IMG/VR virus record: IMGVR_UViG_3300020171_000001
Coordinates: 93,288 to 157,287 of that record
Direction: 5' to 3' (one strand)
Source: a virus
DNA: 64,000 nucleotides
Below are positions 26,713-34,495 of this stretch, piece after piece. Made by a program: the position numbers and the translations under genes. Each line of letters starts with the position of its first letter. Positions within the stretch are counted from its first letter, which is position 1. Below the pieces are notes generated by a model. The model saw only the letters and a program-made list of their open reading frames with translations, did not search any database and was not told where the DNA came from.

Positions 26713-26927
26713 CAGACACCTGTTCCCGACTCGAGTACCTCGACGGCACGCCGAGCCAACGTGTAGGACCTGAAGCGCTTCAAGCACACCAATGAATGCC
26801 TCCCGTGGGCCCGCAGATGGATAACCCAGCCCCCGCCGGGCTCACGGTCGCAGACTAGGCGGCAGCTGCCATCGGCCAGCGTCTCACGCAAGGCCCGACT
26901 GTCAAAGAGCATGTCCATCGTGTCCAT
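26712..26927 (-). CDS. Small hypothetical protein before DNA polymerase
   Basis: A 71-aa protein starting MDTMDMLFDSRALRETLADG after a good Shine-Dalgarno (CAGGAAG). Its stop overlaps the polymerase start (TGATG), so the two are translationally coupled. It has a Cys-His-like segment (SCRLVCDREP) and a basic C-terminus (KRFRSYTLARRAVEVLES). The function is unknown. Confidence 0.6.
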   Translation of the reverse strand: MDTMDMLFDSRALRETLADGSCRLVCDREPGGGWVIHLRAHGRHSLVCLKRFRSYTLARRAVEVLESGTGV

Positions 26928-27276
26928 TGGGTATGCTTCCTGTGTAGGCTGCGGTCTGCCCAAAGCGCCGTGGGCGCGAGCATCTTCGGGCATCTTCGCA
27001 GGTCTTCGACCGGAGGATGCACTGGACCCCCAGGGGGATGCCAAAGGCTTCGGTCTTCTCGCACCAGGTAGAACATGGCGTGCCGTCTGCGAGAACTCCG
27101 CCTTCTGCGCAACCGAGGCTTTGCAGGTGCTGGCACATCATCGCGCATCCTCCGGTTTGGGACCTGGGCACGACCTCTGTATCTGGTGGGCTTGGCAGGC
27201 ACCCCGCAGAGAGCACGGCGAGAACGCCAGCGAGAGCACCAGCGAGGGCCCCTGCGGCCCCTGCGTGCGCGGCCAT
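26902..27276 (-). CDS. Cys-rich lipoprotein encoded beside the papain-like protease
   Basis: A 124-aa product whose N-terminus (MAAHAGAAGALAGALAGVLAVLSAGC) is a signal peptide ending in a lipobox-like LSAGC at residue 26. The mature part has many cysteines (CAMMC, GCAEGG, CSTWC, GVQCI, KTCEDARRC), suggesting a disulphide-rich periplasmic or outer-surface lipoprotein. The ATG shares a base with the protease stop (TGATG). The C-terminus overlaps the next start by 26 bases. No catalytic motif is visible. It could be a superinfection-exclusion or lysis-related protein, but that is speculation. Confidence 0.65.
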   Translation of the reverse strand: MAAHAGAAGALAGALAGVLAVLSAGCLPSPPDTEVVPRSQTGGCAMMCQHLQSLGCAEGGVLADGTPCSTWCEKTEAFGIPLGVQCILRSKTCEDARRCSRPRRFGQTAAYTGSIPNGHDGHAL

Positions 27277-28076
27277 CAACGGCTCCACGCCGGGGCATTG
27301 GACACGACCCAGAAGCCGTGCGAGGGGCCATCCGCGATGATACCCGGAGAGAGATAGCCAAAGCCCCGGTACCCCCAGGCACTGCCGAACCAGTTCTCCA
27401 CGATGAACGCGTGCTGCGACATGTCGTAACCCACGATGACCATGGCGTGGAAGAAATCGGGCTTGTCCACATGCCCGTCTAATCGGCCATGGCGTAGTGG
27501 GTTGAGCATGCTGTAGGCAATCCACGCGTTGCGCATACCGCAGGAGAAAACCACTGGGAGACCGGCCTGGAGCGCCGCGTGAACCGCGGCCACACGGGCT
27601 GCCCCGGTCTTTCGTATGGGCCGAGCGAAGCCCGGGGCCGTGTGAACAAAAGCCCGCTGCAGGACGGCAAGGCTCGGTTCCTCGTGAATGGCCTGAAGAC
27701 GCCAAGGCCAATCGGATTCTGCAGGCACACCGAGTTGCTCGACCACAGACACTGCAGACTCGAGAGAGACGGCAATGTTCCGCCAGGGGTCAGCCGGCGC
27801 GTAGACCTGCCGGGCCACAGTCCAGAGGAACAGCGGAGATGGATTCTCCCAGGCCTCCCCCGCCCGGTGTATCTTGGCCCAGACCTGCATGGCTCGGCAA
27901 AAGGCAAAAGCGACGCATGCCTTGGTGCTCCACTGCTGAATCCGGTCAGGCCCGCAGTGCGCCCGGAAGTCTACCGGGCGTGGATCGATCTCCGGCAGGT
28001 ATGCTTGGCGATCGATGAAGACGCCCATGCGGTCCGGTGCAACAGTGCTCTCCAGCGTAGCTGGCGGCGCGGGCAT
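27276..28076 (-). CDS. Papain-like (C1 family) cysteine protease
   Basis: A 266-aa protein with a papain-type triad. The oxyanion Gln and nucleophile lie in IQQWSTKACVAFAFCRAM (Gln 47/48, Cys 54), where papains have QGxCGSCWAFS. The His is in FFHAMVIVGYD (His 210), equivalent to the papain HAV..VGY. The Asn is in FIVENWFGSAWGYRGFGYL (Asn 228), matching the NSWG-x-WG-x-G-Y segment. There is no long prosegment and no signal peptide. Start MPAPPATLES shares a base with the upstream DHH gene stop (TGATG). Such proteases are uncommon in phages; virion maturation or cleavage of a host protein are both conceivable. Confidence 0.8.
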   Translation of the reverse strand: MPAPPATLESTVAPDRMGVFIDRQAYLPEIDPRPVDFRAHCGPDRIQQWSTKACVAFAFCRAMQVWAKIHRAGEAWENPSPLFLWTVARQVYAPADPWRNIAVSLESAVSVVEQLGVPAESDWPWRLQAIHEEPSLAVLQRAFVHTAPGFARPIRKTGAARVAAVHAALQAGLPVVFSCGMRNAWIAYSMLNPLRHGRLDGHVDKPDFFHAMVIVGYDMSQHAFIVENWFGSAWGYRGFGYLSPGIIADGPSHGFWVVSNAPAWSR

Positions 28077-29011
28077 CAGCCTGGCTCCTTGGGTACCAGC
28101 ACGAAGGGCAACTCCGCGCACTGGAAACCCCCAGCACCCGCATGACCGCCGCCCCCGTGCTTCTCGCAGACCCTCGAGAGGTCCACGCTCGGATGCGTGG
28201 TGTAGAGTCGCACGGTCCAGTGGCCGTTAGCCCAACCGAAGGTGCACATGGCGTGGTGCCGTTGCATGTCGAACACGGACTCCAAGACGAGAGAGCCCTT
28301 CTCCGCTGCGTTCATGGCCACGAGCTTCATGCCGTCGAACTCGGTCTCGAAGCTGCACGCCTTGGCCGTCTGCTCGTACTGCAGCATCTGGTACAGATAG
28401 ATGGCTTCGCCGTCCTGACATGTACTCCGGATGTCAGACTCGTCGCTCGCGAAGATCCGCTGCCAGTCCGGGGACTCGGGCATGAACTTGGCCATGCGCA
28501 TGCCGTACTGGAACGCAATCGCGTCGGGGTCTTCGTCGTGCTGCCACACGTCGTACAGGGACAGCAGATGCACGGTGCGCGGTACAGGCTCGTCCGGGAA
28601 GAAGCAGCGCCACGCCAGTTCGCACGCAGCGATTCCCTCCTCCTGGAGTCCGGCCAGTTCGTGCCCGAGTTCGAGGACACCAGCCATGGCCGACCGATGG
28701 TGGTCAATCCAGATCAGATTGCACAAGGCGTCGAGCTTGACCATCTCCTCGACGGGCTCGATGCACCAGTCTACCATGACCACCGTGGTATCTCGGTCGA
28801 CCTTGTCCCACGGGAATGGCTTGCCGTAGTCCATTCCGAGGAGCTGGGCACCTGGGAACTTCCGCAGCGCAATAGCCCCGGCGCAGCGTCCGTCCAGGTC
28901 GCTCCGGTGATACACGATGAGGGTTGCGTTGCCCACGTCTGTGTCCGCTGCGGCCGGTTCGGTAGCCAAGCCTGTGGTGCCCGCGGTGTCCGTTGCATTC
29001 ATGGTCTCCAT
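28076..29011 (-). CDS. DHH-family phosphoesterase (NrnA/RecJ-like)
   Basis: In this 311-aa protein the DHH motifs are in order: IVYHRSDLDGRCAGAI (motif I, with DLDG in place of DNDG), VVMVDWCIE (motif II), LIWIDHHRSA (motif III, the DHH triad), and the C-terminal DHHA1-like GGGGHAGAGGF. This family hydrolyses short oligonucleotides, pAp or cyclic dinucleotides with Mn2+. Start METMNATDTAG follows AAGGAGC. It lies 13 bases after the upstream stop, and its own stop is coupled to the protease start. The phage might use it to recycle nanoRNA or to degrade signal nucleotides such as cyclic oligonucleotides; the latter is inference. Confidence 0.8.
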   Translation of the reverse strand: METMNATDTAGTTGLATEPAAADTDVGNATLIVYHRSDLDGRCAGAIALRKFPGAQLLGMDYGKPFPWDKVDRDTTVVMVDWCIEPVEEMVKLDALCNLIWIDHHRSAMAGVLELGHELAGLQEEGIAACELAWRCFFPDEPVPRTVHLLSLYDVWQHDEDPDAIAFQYGMRMAKFMPESPDWQRIFASDESDIRSTCQDGEAIYLYQMLQYEQTAKACSFETEFDGMKLVAMNAAEKGSLVLESVFDMQRHHAMCTFGWANGHWTVRLYTTHPSVDLSRVCEKHGGGGHAGAGGFQCAELPFVLVPKEPG

Positions 29012-29024
29012 GTTTCTCTGCTCC

Positions 29025-29402
29025 TTACTTGACGAGGATTGTCTGCCGGAAGTCATCGCCGAAGACTCCCCGCAGGGCTACGAACAGCGGCTTGTTGATG
29101 ATGTCAGCCACAGGCTTCTCGTGCTGCGTCTCCCCGAGTTCTCGGGGCAGGCGAAGGCCCTTCTCGGCCATGCTCGCGAGCAACCGGGAGATCCCGCGGG
29201 GTGTGAGGTCGCCGGCGTCGTTCATGCGTTTCAAGAAATGCGCGGGGATCGCCACCTGCTGCATCACCGCTTCAGCGGTTTCAGCAGTTTGGGGCACTCC
29301 GTCTTTCTCGAAGGTGAAGCGGTACCGTGTCTCGACCAGGATCTCCAGGCACTTCTCTCCGACGGCGCTGACAAAGCCACTCTGTCGCTCTTTCTCAAGC
29401 AT
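29025..29402 (-). CDS. Hypothetical protein
   Basis: A 125-aa protein (MLEKERQSGFVSAVGEKCLEIL) with GGAGG seven bases before the ATG. It has a helical C-terminal part (LTPRGISRLLASMAEKGLRLP, then IINKPLFVALRGVFGDDFRQTILV). The start overlaps the stop of a 33-residue gene. The product is not recognised. Confidence 0.6.
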   Translation of the reverse strand: MLEKERQSGFVSAVGEKCLEILVETRYRFTFEKDGVPQTAETAEAVMQQVAIPAHFLKRMNDAGDLTPRGISRLLASMAEKGLRLPRELGETQHEKPVADIINKPLFVALRGVFGDDFRQTILVK

Positions 29403-29496
29403 TGGCTGCCTCCAATTGGCGATGGATTTCCATGGCCAGTACGAATGCGTGGCCCATGACCTTCGTCTCGCAAGCCACAACGTCTTCGTAGGTCAT
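29395..29496 (-). CDS. 33-residue hypothetical protein
   Basis: ATG ACC TAC GAA GAC begins a reading frame of 33 codons (MTYEDVVACETKVMGHAFVL, then AMEIHRQLEAANA) that ends by overlapping the next start. The sequence is typical amphipathic helix, and the frame fills what would otherwise be a gap in a tightly packed operon. No Shine-Dalgarno is evident, so the start could be the upstream TTG. Confidence 0.4.
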   Translation of the reverse strand: MTYEDVVACETKVMGHAFVLAMEIHRQLEAANA

Positions 29497-29518
29497 GCCC
29501 AAGCACCGAGCGATCCGG

Positions 29519-29797
29519 TCATGTCAAAATCCCCCCGCGGGCGATGAACATGAGCGGAAACCCGTTAGCATGCGCTGGCATCAGGATCACGAGCGCTGTC
29601 CCATCAGGGAGACCCGCGATCATGTCCTTGCGCTGCTCTGAGAGCACTCGCCGCGTGTCTTCCACCACATCCAACGTCAGGTCGTGCATCTCGAAGTACG
29701 ACTCAGAGACCCCGAGCCAGCGCCCGCGCTGCCCCGTTTCGCCCGTAGCGAACAGGTGGATCTCCATCTTGCAACAGGCGCCCTGCGCGATGATCAT
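29519..29797 (-). CDS. Hypothetical protein coupled to the DUF1848 gene
   Basis: A 92-aa protein whose ATG overlaps the upstream stop (ATGA). MIIAQGACCKMEIHLFATGE is followed by the helix YFEMHDLTLDVVEDTRRVLSEQRKDMIA and a strand segment (GTALVILMPAHANGFPLMFIA). The family is unknown. It is tightly coupled to the DUF1848-like gene. Confidence 0.55.
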   Translation of the reverse strand: MIIAQGACCKMEIHLFATGETGQRGRWLGVSESYFEMHDLTLDVVEDTRRVLSEQRKDMIAGLPDGTALVILMPAHANGFPLMFIARGGILT

Positions 29798-30549
29798 GGG
29801 ACTTCTCCATCGTGCCAGTAGCAATAGAGACATCCGTGGGCGCATGGCCCGTGGCCGGCGAGCAGCTCGTGCTTCCCAGCGATGCAGCCGCAGCCCTCTC
29901 GTCGCCGGTCCTGCCGCCGCGGGTCGCAGACCAGATCCTCATCGTCGGGCTTGAGACTCAGGGCCTCAAGGTCGCGATGGCTCACGCACCCCGGATCGCA
30001 CACGATGCCAGGCTCGCCGCAGACCTCGATGCTTTCAGGCTCAGGCAGGAGGTCTTGCAGGTCACTCAGTGCGTCGATGCGCGTGTCCAGAGGCGCATGG
30101 AAACCATAGGGGAGTGCAGGAGCACCAGCTGCGGCAAGGCGCGCCCGGACATGCTTGTAGTTGTCCAGGAACGAAACCCGGACTCGGTCCCCGACGCGCA
30201 GTCCTGCGAGGCGGATCACACCCTGAGATGCCTGGAGCCAGGGCCTCAGGGGGACGATGGGATCGACCCGGAGCACCGCGCGCTGGCCCCCAAGACGGTC
30301 CCGCAGCGCCTGGTAAGCCTCGAGAGCCACGAGGTGCGCAGGCACACCAGGCTCCAGGGCAGAGCCGCCGTAGCCCGTGATGGTGCTATGGACAATGATG
30401 TTCTCGGGCCAGTCCATCCCAGCGAGCCGGCGGGCGAGCTTGCCTGGGTTCTTCGTGATCAGTATGGCCGGGTGACCGTGCCTGACCCAGGGCTTCCAGC
30501 GCGTGTCGAGAGATGCGTCGCCGCGCTCTGTGATTCCAATGATGGTCAC
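29794..30549 (-). CDS. DUF1848-family protein, radical SAM-like
   Basis: This 251-aa protein matches the DUF1848 scheme: LITKNPGKLARRL and IIVHSTITGYGGSALEPGVP (family TKNP and TITGY..EP), then RVDPIVPL, a central VRVSFLDNYKHVRARL, and GCGCIAGKHELLAGHGPCAHGCLYCYW at the end. The last stretch has the two-Cys pair (CGC) and CAHGCLYC, likely an iron-sulphur site. Members are poorly understood and sometimes grouped with spore-photoproduct-lyase-type proteins. The start is GTG, overlapping the upstream stop (GTGA). A DNA lesion or modification role is plausible given the neighbouring uracil glycosylase. Confidence 0.7.
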   Translation of the reverse strand: MTIIGITERGDASLDTRWKPWVRHGHPAILITKNPGKLARRLAGMDWPENIIVHSTITGYGGSALEPGVPAHLVALEAYQALRDRLGGQRAVLRVDPIVPLRPWLQASQGVIRLAGLRVGDRVRVSFLDNYKHVRARLAAAGAPALPYGFHAPLDTRIDALSDLQDLLPEPESIEVCGEPGIVCDPGCVSHRDLEALSLKPDDEDLVCDPRRQDRRREGCGCIAGKHELLAGHGPCAHGCLYCYWHDGEVP

Positions 30550-31070
30550 GTGTTGACCTCTTCCCAGAGCTTCTGGAGATCGACAGGGTTGACCGAGCCT
30601 CGGTAGTCGTTGATCTTGCCGCGGTTTCCGGTGAGCGTTTCAAAGGCGAGACGGCCCACGGCCACGACCACGGCTTCGGGGTTCCCCTGGGTCACCGAGA
30701 GGAGCTCGCCGATGAGCCGCCGACGGCATGCCTTGGCCGAGAGCTTCTTGACCAAGTCCAGCCCCAGCGTGGCTCCGCTGGCCAGTAGAACCTTGCGGGG
30801 CTGGCAAAGCGCACAATTCGATGTCCACACCTGCTCCCGGGTGAATCCCGAAGGGTCTCCGCCGTTGGCGCACATGACCCACTGCGCCTTGCCAGTGGCA
30901 CCGACGAAGCCCCTGCCCTCGCGAACCTCACTCGTGCCTGGGCCCTCGCCCACGATGCAGAGCTTGGCCGGGTAGATACCGTCGGGCAAAACCATGCGGT
31001 CTCCGCGCAGCGGGCACAGATGACAATCGGGCTGCACGATCAGCCCGTGGTAGTAGTACGGGGCTGGCAC
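30546..31070 (-). CDS. Uracil-DNA glycosylase (family 4/5-like)
   Basis: A 174-aa protein with the Fe-S type UDG pattern: CHLCPLRGDRMVLPDG near the N-terminus (two of the cluster cysteines), LCIVGEGPGTSEVREGRGFVGATG (the active-site GEGPG loop), a second Cys pair in TSNCALCQPRKV, and VVVAVGRLAFETLTG near the end. Family 4 enzymes remove uracil from DNA with an [4Fe-4S] cluster. Starts at GTG directly after the stop of the previous gene and ends coupled to the DUF1848 gene. It could correct deaminated phage DNA or attack uracil-containing competitors. Confidence 0.8.
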   Translation of the reverse strand: MPAPYYYHGLIVQPDCHLCPLRGDRMVLPDGIYPAKLCIVGEGPGTSEVREGRGFVGATGKAQWVMCANGGDPSGFTREQVWTSNCALCQPRKVLLASGATLGLDLVKKLSAKACRRRLIGELLSVTQGNPEAVVVAVGRLAFETLTGNRGKINDYRGSVNPVDLQKLWEEVNT

Positions 31071-31598
31071 CTACGGTGTCTCCTCGGGGGGCCTCGTATC
31101 CCAAATGTCTTCTGTGGCCCTTGCCGGCCCCGGATTCATGTACTCCTGCCACGTCCGGTCGAAGAAGTGCCGCCCCCGCGCTTCCTGCGACGGGCCGCCC
31201 ATCGGGAAGTACATGTGGAGGCAACCCGGAACCACGACGTCGGGGCACCCGCCCAGCGCCTGGAGTATCTCCCGGAGCCTTGAGCGGAGTTCCTCTGCGT
31301 AGCTTTCGGGGCGCGCGTGGACCACCAGAGCCAATGGCCCGCAAATGGCCGGTCTGCGCAGAGCCGCGGCCGCAGCCGTGCATAGCATCTTCGTGGTCTC
31401 GCCAGTCCTCCGTCTGGACAAGATAGCGTCGGTCGTTTGCTCGTCGCCGTTTTGCCCGCGCCGTTCCACGGCCTGTCGGATGCCCTCCAGGAACATCTCC
31501 CTCCAGGGCATTAGGCCGAGAGCATCAGCTACACGTTCTGGAGTCCAAACCGGTGCAACAGCGGCAGCAGTTGGATCCACCTCGGAACCTGTTGCCAT
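31071..31598 (-). CDS. Hypothetical protein with a degenerate P-loop-like motif
   Basis: A 175-aa protein, MATGSEVDPTAAAVAP, with GGAGA upstream. Residues about 60-75 read SRRRTGETTKMLCTAAAAAL, similar in form to a GKTT P-loop but with Glu for Lys. Then come GPLALVVHARPESYAEELRSRLREILQALGG and HMYFPMGGPSQEARGRHFFDRTWQEYM. Spacing to the UDG is 0, so it belongs to the same operon. It might be a decayed ATPase or an unrelated fold. Confidence 0.5.
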   Translation of the reverse strand: MATGSEVDPTAAAVAPVWTPERVADALGLMPWREMFLEGIRQAVERRGQNGDEQTTDAILSRRRTGETTKMLCTAAAAALRRPAICGPLALVVHARPESYAEELRSRLREILQALGGCPDVVVPGCLHMYFPMGGPSQEARGRHFFDRTWQEYMNPGPARATEDIWDTRPPEETP

Positions 31599-31671
31599 CT
31601 TCAGTCTCCATTCTCGTAGCGAGAAGAATGCGGCCAGCCCCCAAGACCGCGGGGGCTGGCGCATCACTGCG

Positions 31672-32325
31672 TTAGCCCCTCGGCGGCGGGGGCGGGGGCG
31701 GGGGCGGGACCATGCCCTGGGCCGGGGCCGCGGGCGCCGCGGGCGCCGCGGGCGGGGCCGGCGGAGCAGCCGGCTGCGCAGGCGCCATGGGCTGGGCCGG
31801 CGGGGCCGGCGGGGCAGCCTGCGGCATGGCGCTGCCGACCTGCTGCTGGGTCACGTAGGCCCAGGTCTCGTCGGTGTAGGGGAGCCGTGCGTTGACGAAG
31901 TTGTTCGTGCCCTGCTTGTTGGGCACCAGCAGGACGATGTACCGGTAGCCGACGCACACGCCCGCGTCGATCTTGTGCCCGGACGCAGCGAGCTGCTGCA
32001 GGTAGCCGGCCAGGGCCTCCTCGCCGCCCATGCACGCGGACCAGAGGGCTTTGTGGGCCTGCATGTCGCGGGTGTCCCGCTCCTTGTCGCCGGTCTTGCC
32101 GTCCCCGATCATGTCGCTGTAGGGCCGGTCCTTCTTCTCGGTGGTGGCGTTGGGCCCGAGGACGATCTTGGTGCGGTACCGGGTGTACGTCCCGGGGCTG
32201 CTCTTGTACGCCTGCTGCGTGTCCACGTCCGTGACCTCAAGGAGATAGTACCCCTCGGGGTACGCGACGTAGCCACCGGACGGCGTGCTGAGGAACTGAT
32301 TCGGATCGAACGGGAGTTCTTTCAT
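31672..32325 (-). CDS. Single-stranded DNA-binding-type protein (DUF669-like)
   Basis: A 217-aa protein. The first 140 residues (MKELPFDPNQFLSTPSGGYV, EGYYLLEVTDVDTQ, NARLPYTDETWAYVTQQQV) resemble the small phage proteins that accompany Sak4-type ATPases and act as SSB. The last 60 residues are almost only Pro, Ala and Gln, ending in a run of nine Pro, a flexible tail typical of SSB C-termini although no acidic tip is present. It lies next to the RecA-like ATPase gene, which suits a single-strand annealing pair. The coding repeats make a G-rich + strand stretch. Confidence 0.55.
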   Translation of the reverse strand: MKELPFDPNQFLSTPSGGYVAYPEGYYLLEVTDVDTQQAYKSSPGTYTRYRTKIVLGPNATTEKKDRPYSDMIGDGKTGDKERDTRDMQAHKALWSACMGGEEALAGYLQQLAASGHKIDAGVCVGYRYIVLLVPNKQGTNNFVNARLPYTDETWAYVTQQQVGSAMPQAAPPAPPAQPMAPAQPAAPPAPPAAPAAPAAPAQGMVPPPPPPPPPRG

Positions 32326-32380
32326 ACTGTGTCTCCTGCGGCCTCTTCGGACCGGTTACGGGCCCCATGGACCCCGTGCG

Positions 32381-34495
32381 TTACTCTGACCGACTGGGCA
32401 GAGCAATATGGTTGTAGATACGGTTGTAGACAGCCCGGAAGGTGGGCACCCCTGGGATTTCCGGATCCACCAGTTTGCCTTCCGAGAATGCAAAAGCGAA
32501 TCGGTGTCCTACGCTCCCAATGCTCTTCTCATCAGGGGTCGTCCAGAAGATCGGGCGGGTGACCCGCCGGCCCACAGCACTGCCGAGCGTGATGGCCTCT
32601 TCTTTCAGCTCGGTCTGGATGATCAGGTCTGCGCCGGCCGGCACGTACGTGCGGTTTTGGCCGCTGATCCCCAGCACGATCTTGTCCACCTCGGTTTCGC
32701 CTGTGGGCCGCCCCTGCGCGTTGAGCTTTTCGCGCATGACGGCTTGCTCGTGCCCCACGATGATGCGATTCAGTGGCAGTGCGTTGATCCCCTCCTGGAG
32801 CACCTGGAGGAAGTTGTTGAACTGGCCATAGTCAGCGCGCTCGAACAGAACACCGCCCTGCTCCTGCATGCGTTCGGCCCAGCGCTTCGACGGATCGTTG
32901 CTCTTTCGCCCGAGGCCTTGCAGTCCTGGAGGCGGGCGTGTGTCGCTGAGCATGCTGTATCGGAATGCGATCAGGTCCGTCATCCAGAGCCGCTGGAGGA
33001 ATCCGATGGAGTCCAGTACAACCGTGGCCACGCCCCATGCGAGCCAGTTGGCCTCGATCATCTTGATCGCGTCCAGCAGACAATGCTTTGGCGGATACCC
33101 CGAGATGTTCTCCGCGTCACGCGACGATCCAGAGTAGTAGATGTCGAAGTGCGGTGGCTCCGACCGGTTGAAAACTGGCGGCGGCAGATCCTTGTTCTTC
33201 CACTGGCTCAGGAGGTACTGCGCGATCTGCGGGTAGGTCCCCAGCGCCGCGTTGCCGCCTTCGGCCACGATGTTCAGCACGATGGGCGCCGGCCATTGAT
33301 AGCACCAGGTGGAGTTGTGCACCACGAAGTCATTGGCCACGAAGTTGTGACTGCCGTCTACAGTCAAGTCGTAGACTGTATCGACATGGGTAGGTACCAC
33401 ACTGATGACTCGATCAAAGACAATGGGACCGAGGCGATCCAACTGGGTTTCAGATCCCCGTACCTGGTACAGCGCGGCGCGCACGACCTCTGCCTTGGCG
33501 AGCTTCCCGCCGAAGAAGCCAATCTCGTCGATGAAGCGTAGCACGTTGGCCTTGCTGGAAATAGCCAGATCAGAGCCATAATGCTCACCGCCGCGCAGAC
33601 GTTCTCCGACGATCGAGACGATACCGAAGCGGGAGAGTAGGTGTTGGACCTGCTGGACGAGGCGAGTCGATGTCGAACTATAGCTCACTTGCCCTGTGAT
33701 GTGCACCGATCCGTCGCAGGTGAACAGCCGGTTGAGAAACAGAGCCAGTTTACGCTTCTTGAGACCGAATACGAAGTCCGGGATGAACTTGTCGGGGGAT
33801 CGCAGCCCGTGCAATCCTACCTTCTTGAGGAAGGTGATGATGCTGTTGCGCTTGCCCTTCTTGCCGCGTACCCGGACGTGGGATATTCCCTCCTTGTTGG
33901 TGAACTCCACGCACTCGCCGCCTCTGGCCTCCACCGCGGCTTCGAAGTCCATACGGACCTCTGGATCAGCCTTGGTGAAGACGGGCGAGGAGCTTGGGCC
34001 AAGGGATCCGTCGGCGATGAGATAGGCCAGGATCTTGATCAGCGAGTCGTTGGTCTTGGTGCTGCCGAACATGCTCGGGTATTCGGCAATGATAGCTACA
34101 CGGTCCCCAACACCCAGATCGGAGAGGTCTTTCCAGCCTCCTCGTGTGAGGAACGGATGGTTGCCAGTAGCCTCGATGCTCCGCCCCGTCTGGGTCGTCA
34201 GTCGGTAGAGCTGGGCAGGCTCATGAATTGAATAGCCACTCGGGCGCTGCGGCACAATGACGCTGGCCTCTTTCATGGTGAAGACACTCGCCTCGCTACC
34301 TTCAACCACGTCCTTTATTGTCGTGGGGCGTCCAGTGCCCGGGTCGTACATGATCGTGTCGCCGCTCAGGCACTTCCATGTCTTGGGCGGCCCAAAGATG
34401 AGAACGGAGCACTTCTTCGATGTCTTTGGATCCACCAGGGTGGATTGGTCCACAGATGCCTCGTAGGTCACGGCGTCATTCCATTGCGCGGTCAT
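32381..34495 (-). CDS. Sak4/RecA-like ATPase interrupted in its P-loop by an intein
   Basis: A 704-aa precursor. The extein is a RecA-fold ATPase: VLIFGPPKTWK, interrupted, then STWCYQWPAP forms the Walker A GPPKTWKST, followed by VVLDSIGFLQRLWMTDLIAF (Walker B) and RIIVGHEQAVMREK. It resembles Sak4 single-strand annealing ATPases. An intein of 353 aa starts at Cys 42 and ends at Asn 394 before Ser. The mature extein would be 351 aa. Start MTAQWNDAV overlaps the upstream stop (ATGA). The neighbouring SSB-like gene supports a recombination or replication function. A long N-terminal extension in the same frame is an artefact. Confidence 0.85.
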   Translation of the reverse strand: MTAQWNDAVTYEASVDQSTLVDPKTSKKCSVLIFGPPKTWKCLSGDTIMYDPGTGRPTTIKDVVEGSEASVFTMKEASVIVPQRPSGYSIHEPAQLYRLTTQTGRSIEATGNHPFLTRGGWKDLSDLGVGDRVAIIAEYPSMFGSTKTNDSLIKILAYLIADGSLGPSSSPVFTKADPEVRMDFEAAVEARGGECVEFTNKEGISHVRVRGKKGKRNSIITFLKKVGLHGLRSPDKFIPDFVFGLKKRKLALFLNRLFTCDGSVHITGQVSYSSTSTRLVQQVQHLLSRFGIVSIVGERLRGGEHYGSDLAISSKANVLRFIDEIGFFGGKLAKAEVVRAALYQVRGSETQLDRLGPIVFDRVISVVPTHVDTVYDLTVDGSHNFVANDFVVHNSTWCYQWPAPIVLNIVAEGGNAALGTYPQIAQYLLSQWKNKDLPPPVFNRSEPPHFDIYYSGSSRDAENISGYPPKHCLLDAIKMIEANWLAWGVATVVLDSIGFLQRLWMTDLIAFRYSMLSDTRPPPGLQGLGRKSNDPSKRWAERMQEQGGVLFERADYGQFNNFLQVLQEGINALPLNRIIVGHEQAVMREKLNAQGRPTGETEVDKIVLGISGQNRTYVPAGADLIIQTELKEEAITLGSAVGRRVTRPIFWTTPDEKSIGSVGHRFAFAFSEGKLVDPEIPGVPTFRAVYNRIYNHIALPSRSE
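33314..34372 (-). other. Intein with LAGLIDADG endonuclease in the Sak4-like P-loop
   Basis: Translated 353 aa. Splice blocks: N-terminal CLSGDTIMYD (block A), TGNHPFLTRGGW (block B), and C-terminal YDLTVDGSHNFVANDFVVHN (blocks F and G) before the +1 Ser. The endonuclease has two LAGLIDADG helices: ILAYLIADGSLG and FLNRLFTCDGSV, each with the expected Asp. Insertion after the Lys of the GPPKTWK loop disrupts ATP binding until splicing is complete, which is the classic site for inteins in RecA-type ATPases. Confidence 0.9.

Noticed and set aside
31345-32562. A 405-codon + strand frame around the Pro/Ala-rich tail of the SSB-like gene
   Set aside because: Its Gly/Arg-rich sequence is the complement of the PPPP and PAPP codons of the leftward gene; a shadow.
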